Positions 47,772-56,172 of a DNA stretch of 56,359 bases are shown piece after piece. The position numbers and the translations under genes were made by a program. A model generated the notes under the pieces. The model made no database searches. It saw only the letters and a list, made by a program, of their open reading frames with translations, and was not told the origin of the DNA. Positions within the stretch are counted from its first letter, which is position 1. Every line of letters starts with the position of its first letter. The DNA lies in the NCBI RefSeq assembly GCF_030247605.1, contig NZ_JAOTSB010000019.1, positions 1-56,359 of the forward strand, given 5' to 3'. This DNA comes from Acidaminobacter sp. Its GTDB lineage: Bacteria; Bacillota; Clostridia; Peptostreptococcales; Acidaminobacteraceae.

Positions 47772-49175
47772 TCAACTTTCCACCACATCCAAAAACAGAT
47801 TGTCCAATTGAATCAACCTAATATTGGATTGTTCTTTGCTCTTTTCAATCAGTTGCTTCGTGAAACCACTTTTCGAGAACAGATAATAATATTTATTTTC
47901 GTGCGCAAACATAAGACTTCTTTCTACCAGCAAATTTAACGCTTTTACGTCCATTAGGTCATTTTTGAATTTGCACTCGCCAAAGATGACGGCATCTCTT
48001 CCAAGGGCAATTAAATCAATTTCATCCTGCTTTTGCTTAATGGGATTGTTTCCCCACCATCGGCCAATGTTTTCAATGGTGAATGGCAATTTGGACTGAT
48101 GGTCCATTCGCAGTAAATATTCCATGCAAACAGTTTCAAAGGCGCTTCCTAAGAATGTACTGAGTTCAGGGAGTATTTTCTCCTCATAAACATAACGGCT
48201 TTTGTCGCGTTCGATCAAACTTTTATTAGGATAGACAAACCTATAGATGAATTTAAACAATAAGTCATTCACTCTGTAAATCGTATTTTTAAATTTTTCA
48301 TTAGTGATTGGAAATTCTTTTTTTAAGATATGGAGGTCTACCAAATGCAAAATGTATTTTGATAATTTGCGGCTGTCTTCACCGCTCTTTGTCGAGATTT
48401 CATTGAGTTTTGTTGCGCCTGATGAAATGGCTTCAATGATTGCATTATAAACTGCGGGCACACGAAGCTCCTGATGCATGAGATTTTTTGGTTCATCATA
48501 TAAATAGGCACTGGTATCCAAAATGTGTTCAATAATATTTTCTGGCAGACTTAGTGAAGCATCAAATTTATTCAGATACTGGGGGATGCCGCCTAAGAGA
48601 CAATAAGTCTTGACCTTGTCTTCATAGGTGTAATTCGGGAAAAACTTCGCGGCGTCAAAATAATCGAGAGGTTGTACATGCATCTGAGCGGTTTTTCTCC
48701 CGAAAAGCGGACTCTTCTCTGAAATGACTTCATTTTCAATGAAACTGATCGATGAACCGCATGCTATCAAGAACAAATTTGTTTTTGAAAGGGTATGATC
48801 AATCACATGCTGAAGCGTCGATAAAAAGCTTGGATTACTTTGGGCAATATAGGGCAGCTCATCAATAACGACAACGATCCTTTGATCTGAAGCAATTTCA
48901 GCGATGAACTTAAAAGCGTGATCCCATTTATCGAAGTCGGGGATATACTTAAATTGCGGATAGTGTTCTCTAATGGCATCTGTAAATTTTGACAAGTTTA
49001 GTTTGTCATTATTCTCCTCTGCGGAGAAGAAGATGGCCTCTTTATTTTTGATGAATTCGGTTAACAACCTTGTTTTACCAATTCTGCGGCGTCCAAACAT
49101 TATCATGAATTCGAATTTATTTGTTTTGTATAGCTTTTCAAGCTTCGTTAATTCGTTTGTCCTTCCAATAAACAA
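47772..49175 (-). CDS. ATPase of the archaeal-type AAA/DUF234 family
   Basis: This 467-residue protein has an STAND-like P-loop domain: FGRRRIGKTRLLTEF (about 28-42) and Walker B VVVIDELPYI (about 101-110). A winged-helix middle and a C-terminal DUF234 part follow, the latter with PD-(D/E)xK-like residues in DEIDLIALGRDAVIFGECKF (about 396-415), so a nuclease activity is possible. The start is set at TTG 49175 (MFIGRTNEL), nine bases after GAAGGGG, because family members begin that way. The gene is AT-rich and lies in an accessory island. The role is unproven; such ATPases are often found near mobile or defence genes. Confidence 0.8.
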   Translation of the reverse strand: MFIGRTNELTKLEKLYKTNKFEFMIMFGRRRIGKTRLLTEFIKNKEAIFFSAEENNDKLNLSKFTDAIREHYPQFKYIPDFDKWDHAFKFIAEIASDQRIVVVIDELPYIAQSNPSFLSTLQHVIDHTLSKTNLFLIACGSSISFIENEVISEKSPLFGRKTAQMHVQPLDYFDAAKFFPNYTYEDKVKTYCLLGGIPQYLNKFDASLSLPENIIEHILDTSAYLYDEPKNLMHQELRVPAVYNAIIEAISSGATKLNEISTKSGEDSRKLSKYILHLVDLHILKKEFPITNEKFKNTIYRVNDLLFKFIYRFVYPNKSLIERDKSRYVYEEKILPELSTFLGSAFETVCMEYLLRMDHQSKLPFTIENIGRWWGNNPIKQKQDEIDLIALGRDAVIFGECKFKNDLMDVKALNLLVERSLMFAHENKYYYLFSKSGFTKQLIEKSKEQSNIRLIQLDNLFLDVVES

Positions 49176-49211
49176 GTGGCTCAGCCCCTTCAAGAATTGC
49201 TTCGATGGTCA

Positions 49212-49262
49212 CATAACTACTCATAAGTTGACTACTCATGAGTTGACTACTCGTAAGTAGTT
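49212..49262. repeat. GACTACTCATGAGTT direct and inverted repeats
   Basis: The strings ACTACTCATAAGTTG, ACTACTCATGAGTTG and ACTACTCGTAAGTAG follow each other. Each half also pairs with the next, giving overlapping palindromes. They lie 35 bases before the ATPase start and could be an operator. Confidence 0.6.
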
Positions 49263-49383
49263 AATATAATTCTATCACAAAATTGCATTCTTTCAAGTCT
49301 GTTTGACCTTCCCTTTTATGGAGGGAAACTATATTAATAGTACTTAACAAATCAAAACCCGAATCCATCCAAGAGGTGAGTCT

Positions 49384-49763
49384 ATGTACACGCAAGATCT
49401 CGACGACTACCTTTCCATCCGGCACGACAACGGCGCAAACTTCTGGATCACTGGACTGTCCGCGTCCCAACGGGACCCTGCCATCTTGGCATAGGCGCGC
49501 AGTATATGAAAGTTGAATATCCCTTCCTCCGCTACAACATGTTCTATACCACTTACGTCCTTTCTTACTATAAAGCAGCTAAGCATGATCCCCGTTTTCT
49601 CGAGATGCTGGATGCCCTCCGCGGAAAGCTGGTCGACAAAGGTCAGCTGATTGTTGAACGCCCACATGCAAAGCTGGCAAAACTCAAGTTCTGCAAGATG
49701 GGTGATCCTTCGGAGATGGCTACCGGGCGGTATGGGGAGATTATGTTTAATTTAAAGCAATAA
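49384..49763 (+). pseudogene. Decayed gene with internal deletion
   Basis: A start with good ribosome site (GAGGTG) opens MYTQDLDDYLSIRHDNGANFW and then reaches a stop at 49494. In another frame the downstream part MKVEYPFLRYNMFYTTYVLSYYKAAKHD continues to 49763 and looks like the C-terminal end of a larger protein of the prenyltransferase-like type. The junction contains CTGTCCGCGTCCC, a unit of the dispersed repeats. The middle of the gene is therefore missing and the frame is broken. GCCGATGGTT follows the end (49771). Confidence 0.7.
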
Positions 49764-49943
49764 TGTTTTTGCCGATGGTTCCTCCAACGCACACCATCCC
49801 AAGATATTCGATGTAATGTCAAAAAGAGTCATCCTCTATACGCTGCCTCTCTTTGCATTATAAAATTATAAAATTGCAAACATAAACAGATTTTGTGTTT
49901 ACAATAGCAATTCGAGTGATATAATTAAATTGGAGGTGAGACT

Positions 49944-51077
49944 ATGAAGCTGCTTAAAATTGAATTTGAAAACATTGGAATCTTTGAAAAAGGGTTTACA
50001 ATCGATTTAACTGCCGCGGATAGAGTGACTGAATCCAGTCAAGTTGCCAATATATATAGGTCAATTTACTCACAGAATGTAGTGGCCGTAACAGGTCCAA
50101 ATGCTTCAGGCAAAACCTCACTTTTAAAACTTCTTAGACTGGCATTTAAAATAGTAATTCATAACGCAGGACTTGATGATATTGGCCCTATTAGTGGCGT
50201 TATTAATGATGGAACGATCATGAAAGTTGACTTTTATAATGAAGATATTTTTTATCGATTGATCTCAACTATAGGCATACAGGACCAATTGCAGGACAAT
50301 AAGTATTATTTCAAAGATGAGATTGTTTATTCAAAAGTTAAATCGGAAGTAAGAAATAAGGAAAGCGTCAATGAATTTGAGAAAATCCTTTTAAGAAGAA
50401 GTGATGTAACAAATAACAAAAATAACTTTTTAAAACCACAAGACAGTATCGTATCGATCTATACTCGAAACGATGTCATTTATAGAGATACCATTAGCGC
50501 GACGAATATCAATATTTACCATAATAGAGGGAATGACATCATGCCCTTTGTCAATTTGTTTGATAACAGCATCGAATTTATTAAGTCAAACAATGAAGAA
50601 TGTGAGATCAAATTTAAGAATAAAGATAAACAGTATACAACCAACATTTTTGAAACTGAAAATTATTTGTCTTCCGGCACAATAAAAGGAAGCAATCTTA
50701 TTTTTACAATTGCATTAGTCATGAAATCCGGTGGTTATTTAATCATTGATGAAATTGAGAATCATATACAAAAAAAACTTGTCCAGATTCTGATAGGTCT
50801 TTTTACAGACGAGGAGATCAACAGGTTCGGAGCGACTCTCATTTTCTCGACGCACTATTCTGAGATTATAGATGTGATTGATAGAAAAGACAATATTTAC
50901 GTACTTGTAAGAGATCAGGACTTCGTCAGTAAAGTCATCAGGTATTCAGAAATAGTAAATAGAAATGATATAAAGAAAAGTGAAATTCTGTTGTCGAATT
51001 ATATCGACGGCACTTCGCCGAGTTATGAACTCATTAAAGACGTGAGGGAGCTATTATGCAAATTGGTGAATTCATAA
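49944..51077 (+). CDS. AAA ATPase (OLD/AbiLi-like), first gene of a two-gene system
   Basis: This 377-residue ATPase has an N-terminal P-loop VVAVTGPNASGKTSLLKLLRLAF (about 46-68) after a typical KLLKIEFENIGIFEKG strand, an insertion of about 150 residues, and the C-terminal ABC-type half with SSGTIKG signature-like residues, Walker B GGYLIIDEIENHI (about 264-276) and the switch FSTHYSEI. This matches SMC/OLD-like ATPases of defence systems. The gene is strongly AT-rich. It overlaps the next gene by 22 bases. The closest known arrangement is an ATPase plus small TOPRIM-like protein, as in AbiL. A weak promoter may lie in the AT-rich 160 bases upstream. Confidence 0.8.
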   Translation: MKLLKIEFENIGIFEKGFTIDLTAADRVTESSQVANIYRSIYSQNVVAVTGPNASGKTSLLKLLRLAFKIVIHNAGLDDIGPISGVINDGTIMKVDFYNEDIFYRLISTIGIQDQLQDNKYYFKDEIVYSKVKSEVRNKESVNEFEKILLRRSDVTNNKNNFLKPQDSIVSIYTRNDVIYRDTISATNINIYHNRGNDIMPFVNLFDNSIEFIKSNNEECEIKFKNKDKQYTTNIFETENYLSSGTIKGSNLIFTIALVMKSGGYLIIDEIENHIQKKLVQILIGLFTDEEINRFGATLIFSTHYSEIIDVIDRKDNIYVLVRDQDFVSKVIRYSEIVNRNDIKKSEILLSNYIDGTSPSYELIKDVRELLCKLVNS

Positions 51078-51610
51078 GTGGGCAGTATTATGTTCTTTGT
51101 ATATGCGAGGGAAGGGCAGAAGAAGACTTAATAAACTATTTGCTTGAGAACGATCTTCTGATATTCAAAAGACAGGATCTGCTTTTTGAGAAAATCACCC
51201 GTACGAGAGCTGTTAAGAAGATTCAAGAAGAGTTCTTGAGTTTATACTTTGAAAAACCTGTCATCATAATTAGAATTGTCGACTCAAAGAATGAGAAGTT
51301 CAAATTGGATGCTGTCTATGAAGATCGCTATGAAGATAAAGTCTTTAATATTATCACAAGACCAGAAATTGAAATTCTGATCGTTATCAAAAATGGAGAT
51401 TACGGACGTTATTCAAGAAAGCATAAGTCAAAAAACAAGCCCAGTGAATTTTGCCAAGCTGAATACGGAATTAAGAATATCAAGTCTAAAGGCCGCTTTA
51501 TTTGTGAGTTTGAAGGTGTAGAACAAATTATGGACGCTATAAAAACTTATAAAAGTCTAACCAATTATAAAGAGCTCAGTTTGAGTGATCTTTTTAATAA
51601 GGACTTATGA
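51056..51610 (+). CDS. Possible TOPRIM-like (RloB/AbiLii-like) partner protein
   Basis: This 184-residue protein starts with YVLCICEGRAEEDLINYLL (about 12-30), where the EG-x2-E pattern resembles the first TOPRIM motif. IIIRIVDSKNEKFKLD (about 77-92) could give the acidic second motif, and PEIEILIVIKNGDYGRY (about 108-124) a further strand; a clear DxD is missing. AGGGAG lies before the ATG, and the 22-base overlap with the ATPase gene shows tight coupling. The pair may form a nuclease-ATPase defence complex. The homology is tentative. Confidence 0.6.
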   Translation: MQIGEFISGQYYVLCICEGRAEEDLINYLLENDLLIFKRQDLLFEKITRTRAVKKIQEEFLSLYFEKPVIIIRIVDSKNEKFKLDAVYEDRYEDKVFNIITRPEIEILIVIKNGDYGRYSRKHKSKNKPSEFCQAEYGIKNIKSKGRFICEFEGVEQIMDAIKTYKSLTNYKELSLSDLFNKDL

Positions 51611-51676
51611 AGTATGAATATTTTCACCACATTACAGTATGTCTTCGAAATCGTATTTCTCTTCACATCAAAAAAC

Positions 51677-53128
51677 GGCTCTAAGTCAATAGTTGGGGTG
51701 GGGATTCCTCGAATCCCTGCTCCTTCGTTGTTTTGAGGGTATTATAGTTATGAAGTTAGATTTTAAGAATTCATGGCATGACAAAAAGAACCAGCGGTTA
51801 CCGGAAAGAGATTCAAGCTAAGAGCAAATGTGCAGAATCCTATTTCTAAAGCGGTCAAAGTCTCTCACACCATAGCTCACACGTTTCAGAACCTTGATCT
51901 TGTTGTTGAAACCTTCTGTGCAGCCATTGGTGTATCCATATTTGAAGGCATTCAGAATCTCTTTGCTCCAGTTCCGAAAAGCAGTGATACAGGCGTTGAA
52001 TTCTGGCAATCGCACTTGTTCGGCATATTGGATCCAGTCATAGAAGGCTTTTCTCTGGACAGAGTAACGTTCATGTTGGCAAATAGCGTAAAATGCTTCC
52101 TTGAGCTTGTAGGCCTGTCTTAGGTCATCGCTATACAGCAGCATGATATCCAGTTGCTCTTTTTCATGGGGCTTCAACTTTTCAGTTCGCTTTAAAATCA
52201 GACTTCGGCTTCGCTTGAAGTATTTTCTCAATGCCGGGATCATCGTCTTTTGGATGCGCTTACGGACATTTTCAATGGCCCAGGAGACTTGTCTGATGAA
52301 GTGATACTTGTCGACAACAATGGAGGCATTGGGAAAAAACGTTCTGGCGAGATCCGCATAAGGTTTCCACATGTCACACACAAAGAACTGCACCTTCAAA
52401 CGCTCATGCTTGGAATAACTCTTAAAATAGTCAATCAGGTGATTCTGTCTTCGGTCTGGAAGGATGTCCAGGACGGCTCTCTTTTTCGGATCCACAAGAA
52501 TGCACTGGTACTTTTCGCTTCCGGCGTTGCCCTTGAATTCATCAATGGCCAGCACTTTGGGAAGGGAGCTTGGTCTGTCATACTGAATCATACGGAAGAC
52601 CCTTGAAACGGTGTGTGCCGAGACATTTGCCTTGTCAGCAACAGCGGCCATTGGAATGGCATTTCTAAGCTCGTGGACAATGTAAGCCGCTAAACGATTG
52701 GTCATTCTTCTGTACTTGGGAAGGAACTCGTAGGACTCATAGAACCGCTTGCCGCAAGAGCAGACATACCGGCGCTTTCGAAGGAGCAGGATCGTGTTCT
52801 TGGTCATAAGGGGCAGGTCTTTTAGGACCTGGTTTCGATAGTCGTGTACCTTGGTGGTCACCTTGCCGCAGATGGGACAGGTAGACGGTCTGGGTTTTGT
52901 TGAGATTGATATTTTCACAGCGGTTTCAGAATGAGATATCTTATAGACAAAGCAATCTTTTAAATTCAAGAGTTTGCTGGTAAAATGAGAGTGCACTTAT
53001 ATCCAAGCCCCTTTCTAAATGTTTGTCTCAGCAACAACATTTTAAGGAGCAAAAGATATAAGTGCATTATTTTTTGAAAAAAATAATGCTGGGGAGGAAT
53101 TACCCACCCCAACATTTATTATAGAACC
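51677..53128 (-). mobile_element. ISL3-family insertion sequence, complete
   Basis: The element is about 1452 bp. Its left end GGCTCTAAGTCAATAG continues into TTGGGGTGGGG; the right end, read inwards, is GGTTCTATAATAAATG then TTGGGGTGGGT, an imperfect terminal inverted repeat of about 35 bp. It is flanked by the 8-bp direct repeats CAAAAAAC at 51669-51676 and 53129-53136, as expected of ISL3 target duplication. One intact transposase gene fills it. The target is the T run of the YibE/F-gene terminator. Confidence 0.93.
51818..52996 (-). CDS. ISL3-family transposase
   Basis: This 392-residue enzyme moves the surrounding element. The N-terminus has a zinc finger (CPICGKVTTKVHDYR and CSCGKRF) and a helix-turn-helix. 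The DDE residues lie in LAIDEFKG (about 147-154), FVCDMWKPY (about 204-212) and NGCTEGFNNKIKV (about 359-371). Its length is normal and the frame is intact. AAGGGG lies upstream of the ATG. Confidence 0.94.
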   Translation of the reverse strand: MHSHFTSKLLNLKDCFVYKISHSETAVKISISTKPRPSTCPICGKVTTKVHDYRNQVLKDLPLMTKNTILLLRKRRYVCSCGKRFYESYEFLPKYRRMTNRLAAYIVHELRNAIPMAAVADKANVSAHTVSRVFRMIQYDRPSSLPKVLAIDEFKGNAGSEKYQCILVDPKKRAVLDILPDRRQNHLIDYFKSYSKHERLKVQFFVCDMWKPYADLARTFFPNASIVVDKYHFIRQVSWAIENVRKRIQKTMIPALRKYFKRSRSLILKRTEKLKPHEKEQLDIMLLYSDDLRQAYKLKEAFYAICQHERYSVQRKAFYDWIQYAEQVRLPEFNACITAFRNWSKEILNAFKYGYTNGCTEGFNNKIKVLKRVSYGVRDFDRFRNRILHICS

Positions 53129-53137
53129 CAAAAAACC

Positions 53138-53189
53138 AAGCGCCCCACACTCATTCAGCGTACTCCAGCTGAATAAGTGTGGGGCGCTT
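53138..53189. terminator. Bidirectional terminator beside the ISL3 element
   Basis: AAGCGCCCCACACT-CATTCAGC and GCTGAAT-AAGTGTGGGGCGCTT form a long stem. It ends the YibE/F gene; on the minus strand its T run is the IS target duplication. Confidence 0.9.
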
Positions 53190-53200
53190 TGATTTTCTAT

Positions 53201-54427
53201 CTACTTCCCCTTCATCCCCACCGCAATCACCGCCGTGATTGGAATCGTGAGCACCAGCCCAATGGTCCCCGCCAGAGACCTAACAATCTCCGTGGCAATC
53301 AGATCCAGGTTGATAATCCTCGCCAGCGGCGTGTCATAAGCCATAAAGATCAGCAGCAGGGGAATGGAGCTCCCTGTATAAGCCAGGATCAACGTATTGC
53401 TCATAGTCCCCATAATGTCCTTGCCCACGGTCATACCCGCCGCGAACAGTGCCTTGCTTTTCAGAAGAGGATTCGCCCTGTGCACCTCGTCAATGGCAGA
53501 GGAAATCGACATAGCCACGTCCATAACCGCCCCAAGGGCGCCCAGCAAAATCCCGGAAAACATGAGCTCTTTAAAGTTGAACACCGTCCCTTGTGGGATG
53601 TACAGCAGCATCCCGGCTTCCTCCCCGGACAGTCCGGTCAGCCGCACCATGGAGCCCACCGTATAGGCCAGAACCCCCGCAATAATAACCCCCAGTGACG
53701 CCCCAATAATAGCCGCGTAGCTTTTACGCTGAAACCCACTGATCACCAGGTAAGTCACAATGTTGATGACTATCGCAATACCCACCGTAATCAAAATAGG
53801 GCTGTACCCCGCCAGCAGCGCCGGCAGCAGCACCTTGTAAACCAGGGTCATGGTGATCCCCAGGGTCACAATGGTTTTCAGACCCTGCATCCGTCCAATG
53901 GCCAGCACACACAGCAGAAAGAATCCGCCCAGCCAGTAAATGTAGGTATCCCGCACATAGTCCGAGACATAGACCACATAATCCCCTGAGTCCGGGTACT
54001 CCTCAATGTGCACCATGACCTTGTCGCCCTCTGACACCGGCAGCTCATAAATCGAGTTGCCGCTGAGAACATTGATGGTCTCCGTAATCTGACCCTTGAA
54101 TTTCCCCGTCAGGATCTCCAGCTGCACCGTTTGCTCCAGCGTAATTTGCTCCTCCGGAGCAGGGGTCCGCTCCACTACAGACAGCACCCGGGCTTTCTCG
54201 GAGTGCGTAATATAGTCCTCGTCCACCTCAGGCACTTCCGCCATGTCTTCCTCTAACTGCACTTCTTCAGAGATTTCGCCGATGGTCCCTGTGTCAGACA
54301 CCGCACCCTCATCACTGGCGCTGTCCGCCCAAACGCTGCTCATTCCAAAGGGAACAGTCAGCATCAGCGCCAACAGCATAGCGATACCAATTGTTCTATA
54401 ACTTTTAAATTTTAAGCTTCTTCGCAT
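53201..54427 (-). CDS. YibE/F family membrane protein
   Basis: This 408-residue protein has a signal-like N-terminal helix, an acidic outer stretch (about 36-75), a beta-rich outer domain and then about seven membrane helices of the YibE/F type (LGGFFLLCVLAIGRMQGLKT, ISGFQRKSYAAIIGASLG, GALGAVMDVAMSISSAIDEV). The function of the family is unknown. The acidic stretch VSDTGTIGEISEE is encoded by a GTGTCAGACACC core next to an exact GCCGATGGTC (54278-54287), so both dispersed repeats were absorbed in frame. AGGTGG lies seven bases before the ATG at 54427. Confidence 0.87.
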   Translation of the reverse strand: MRRSLKFKSYRTIGIAMLLALMLTVPFGMSSVWADSASDEGAVSDTGTIGEISEEVQLEEDMAEVPEVDEDYITHSEKARVLSVVERTPAPEEQITLEQTVQLEILTGKFKGQITETINVLSGNSIYELPVSEGDKVMVHIEEYPDSGDYVVYVSDYVRDTYIYWLGGFFLLCVLAIGRMQGLKTIVTLGITMTLVYKVLLPALLAGYSPILITVGIAIVINIVTYLVISGFQRKSYAAIIGASLGVIIAGVLAYTVGSMVRLTGLSGEEAGMLLYIPQGTVFNFKELMFSGILLGALGAVMDVAMSISSAIDEVHRANPLLKSKALFAAGMTVGKDIMGTMSNTLILAYTGSSIPLLLIFMAYDTPLARIINLDLIATEIVRSLAGTIGLVLTIPITAVIAVGMKGK

Positions 54428-54604
54428 AATCTGCCACCTCACAATGCTTATAGTGTACCATCAGACCCCCTTTTGACACAAGGCGGACGGTACATTGTTA
54501 CCCCTCCTTAAGAGACTTGGAAACCCTTATGAAATCTCTTAAAAATTTCCATTAAATGTTATGTAAATATAAGGATAAAATAATAGTAAATCCCTAAAAA
54601 CTTC

Positions 54605-54633
54605 TTTACACAGTGTATATTTTTAGATACAAT
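54605..54633 (+). promoter_or_regulatory. Promoter of the secreted protein gene
   Basis: TTTACA (54605-54610) and TACAAT (54628-54633) are 17 bases apart. The near-palindrome TACACAGTGTA overlaps the -35. The leader would be about 180 bases and contains GGATCCAGGGAGGTGATCC, which could fold; no known riboswitch was recognised. Confidence 0.65.
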
Positions 54634-54819
54634 CCTTTTGGGAAGGAAATTTATCCCAGTTTTATGTCAACGACTGCGACTTCGGATCCAGGGAGGTGAT
54701 CCAGCGTCAATCCAGTACCGGTTGGGTATAAAAGAGCGCTTCAAATGACAATTGAGACGGGCACACAGTAATGTAAACAACAACCACTTTAGCAATCATC
54801 GCAGAAGGAGTGGCACTAC

Positions 54820-56115
54820 ATGAAGGCTAGCCGTCAAAACAAAACGAGAAACCTATTGTCCATGCTGTTAAGTTTAATCTTGATTTTTGGAAGCGCCTCT
54901 TTCAGTACAAGTTTAGCCGCAAGCGCCGCACAGTCGACGCACTGGGTCAAGCAGTCACCTGGCATAACACAGGAATGGCACCCTTTGATTGATGAATTCG
55001 AGTCCCTTGGTCTGCTGGACGCGCCTATGACGCGGGGGGCTTTTGAAATCCTCATTCAGAACAGCTTTGAGGGTCTTGAAGCCTTTGAAATCCCTGCGGG
55101 GAGCGGTGAAAACCACGAAGCTGCCGCAACCCTCTATGTCACAAGAATGGAAGGTGCGTTCTACCTTCATCATTTAATGAAAGCTGAAAGGATCCTGGCA
55201 CAGCAGCTTTATACTGATCAGCCGGATATTCCGAAGTGGGCCCTTGAATCCGTTCTAGGCATGACTCAGAAGGGGATCTTCAAAGGCTTCCCAGATGGTT
55301 CCTTTAAAAGCCGCCAGTGGCTTACTTATGCCGAAGCCATCTGTCTGGTGGCAAAATCTCAGCTGCAGTGGATGAGAGAGGGATTGACGGCCGTAGTGCC
55401 AACACCGGCGCCACTGGGAGAGCCGGTAGTCACCGTACCGGAGCCACAGCCTGAACCACAGCCTGAACCTGATCCGGACCAAACCCCACAACCGGAACCT
55501 CCTGTCACTACTGAGCCTCCGGTTGTCTCTGAGCCTCCGGCTGATACAGAACCAGCCGAAACGCCGGAAGAGCCTGCAGAACCTGTTGAGCCAGTGATTG
55601 AAGCGCCTCAGCCGGATCCAGTCCCACAACCGGAAGACCCGCAGCCAACGGATCCTCAGCCCGAAAATCCACAGCCCGTAGATCCGTTGCCGGAAGAGCC
55701 GCAAACTGAAGACCCTCAGCCACAGGTACCTGAGGCAAAACCAACCCACACCGCAGAAATCCTTATGCTCCTGCCGGAGGGCAAAACGCACTATGCTTAC
55801 GTTCCCATTGAGCTTTATCTGATAGATCCGGATCTCAACACAGATCCAAACGTCGTTGAGACGGCGGAGGTTCTGATGTTTTCCTACGACCAATTCGAAA
55901 GCGTCATCACCATGACAGAAATCAGTGCTGACAGCGATCATTTCCTGGCCTGGATTACACCGGTCTTTGAACCGGGGGAGGATCCATTTGAGTTCAGGGT
56001 ATGTGAGTTCTATACCATTGGAGCTTACATCGATTATTATGATCCGGTGAATGCGGATGGCGTGGTCAATTATTTGAGATCCATGTCCTTTGATGTTCAG
56101 CCGTTTAAGTACTAA
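54820..56115 (+). CDS. Secreted protein with SLH-like region and Pro/Glu-rich linker
   Basis: This 431-residue protein has a signal peptide (LLSMLLSLILIFGSASFSTSLAASA, cut near residue 37). The next part (about 40-190) contains SLH-like features: WALESVLGMTQKGIFKGFPDGSFKSRQWLTYAEAICLV. A linker of about 115 residues is built of P-Q-P-E, P-E-P and similar units. The C-terminal domain (about 310-431) is beta-rich and acidic (PIELYLIDPDLNTDPNVVETAEVLMFS). It probably is cell-wall bound. AAGGAG lies nine bases before the ATG. A strong terminator follows. Confidence 0.8.
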   Translation: MKASRQNKTRNLLSMLLSLILIFGSASFSTSLAASAAQSTHWVKQSPGITQEWHPLIDEFESLGLLDAPMTRGAFEILIQNSFEGLEAFEIPAGSGENHEAAATLYVTRMEGAFYLHHLMKAERILAQQLYTDQPDIPKWALESVLGMTQKGIFKGFPDGSFKSRQWLTYAEAICLVAKSQLQWMREGLTAVVPTPAPLGEPVVTVPEPQPEPQPEPDPDQTPQPEPPVTTEPPVVSEPPADTEPAETPEEPAEPVEPVIEAPQPDPVPQPEDPQPTDPQPENPQPVDPLPEEPQTEDPQPQVPEAKPTHTAEILMLLPEGKTHYAYVPIELYLIDPDLNTDPNVVETAEVLMFSYDQFESVITMTEISADSDHFLAWITPVFEPGEDPFEFRVCEFYTIGAYIDYYDPVNADGVVNYLRSMSFDVQPFKY

Positions 56116-56123
56116 ATAACACG

Positions 56124-56172
56124 AGTGCCGGTTTGGAAACCAGATCCTAAATTTCCAAACCGGCGCTTTTTC
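56124..56172 (+). terminator. Terminator of the secreted protein gene
   Basis: AGTGCCGGTTTGGAAA and TTTCCAAACCGGCGCT pair with one mismatch-like G:U around an 11-12 base loop, followed by TTTTTC. The remaining ~190 bases to the window end are AT-rich; I see no gene in them. Confidence 0.9.

Noticed and set aside
54634..54819. c-di-GMP or other known riboswitch in the leader of the secreted protein gene
   Set aside because: The leader is long and can fold, but none of the conserved blocks of known aptamers was found.
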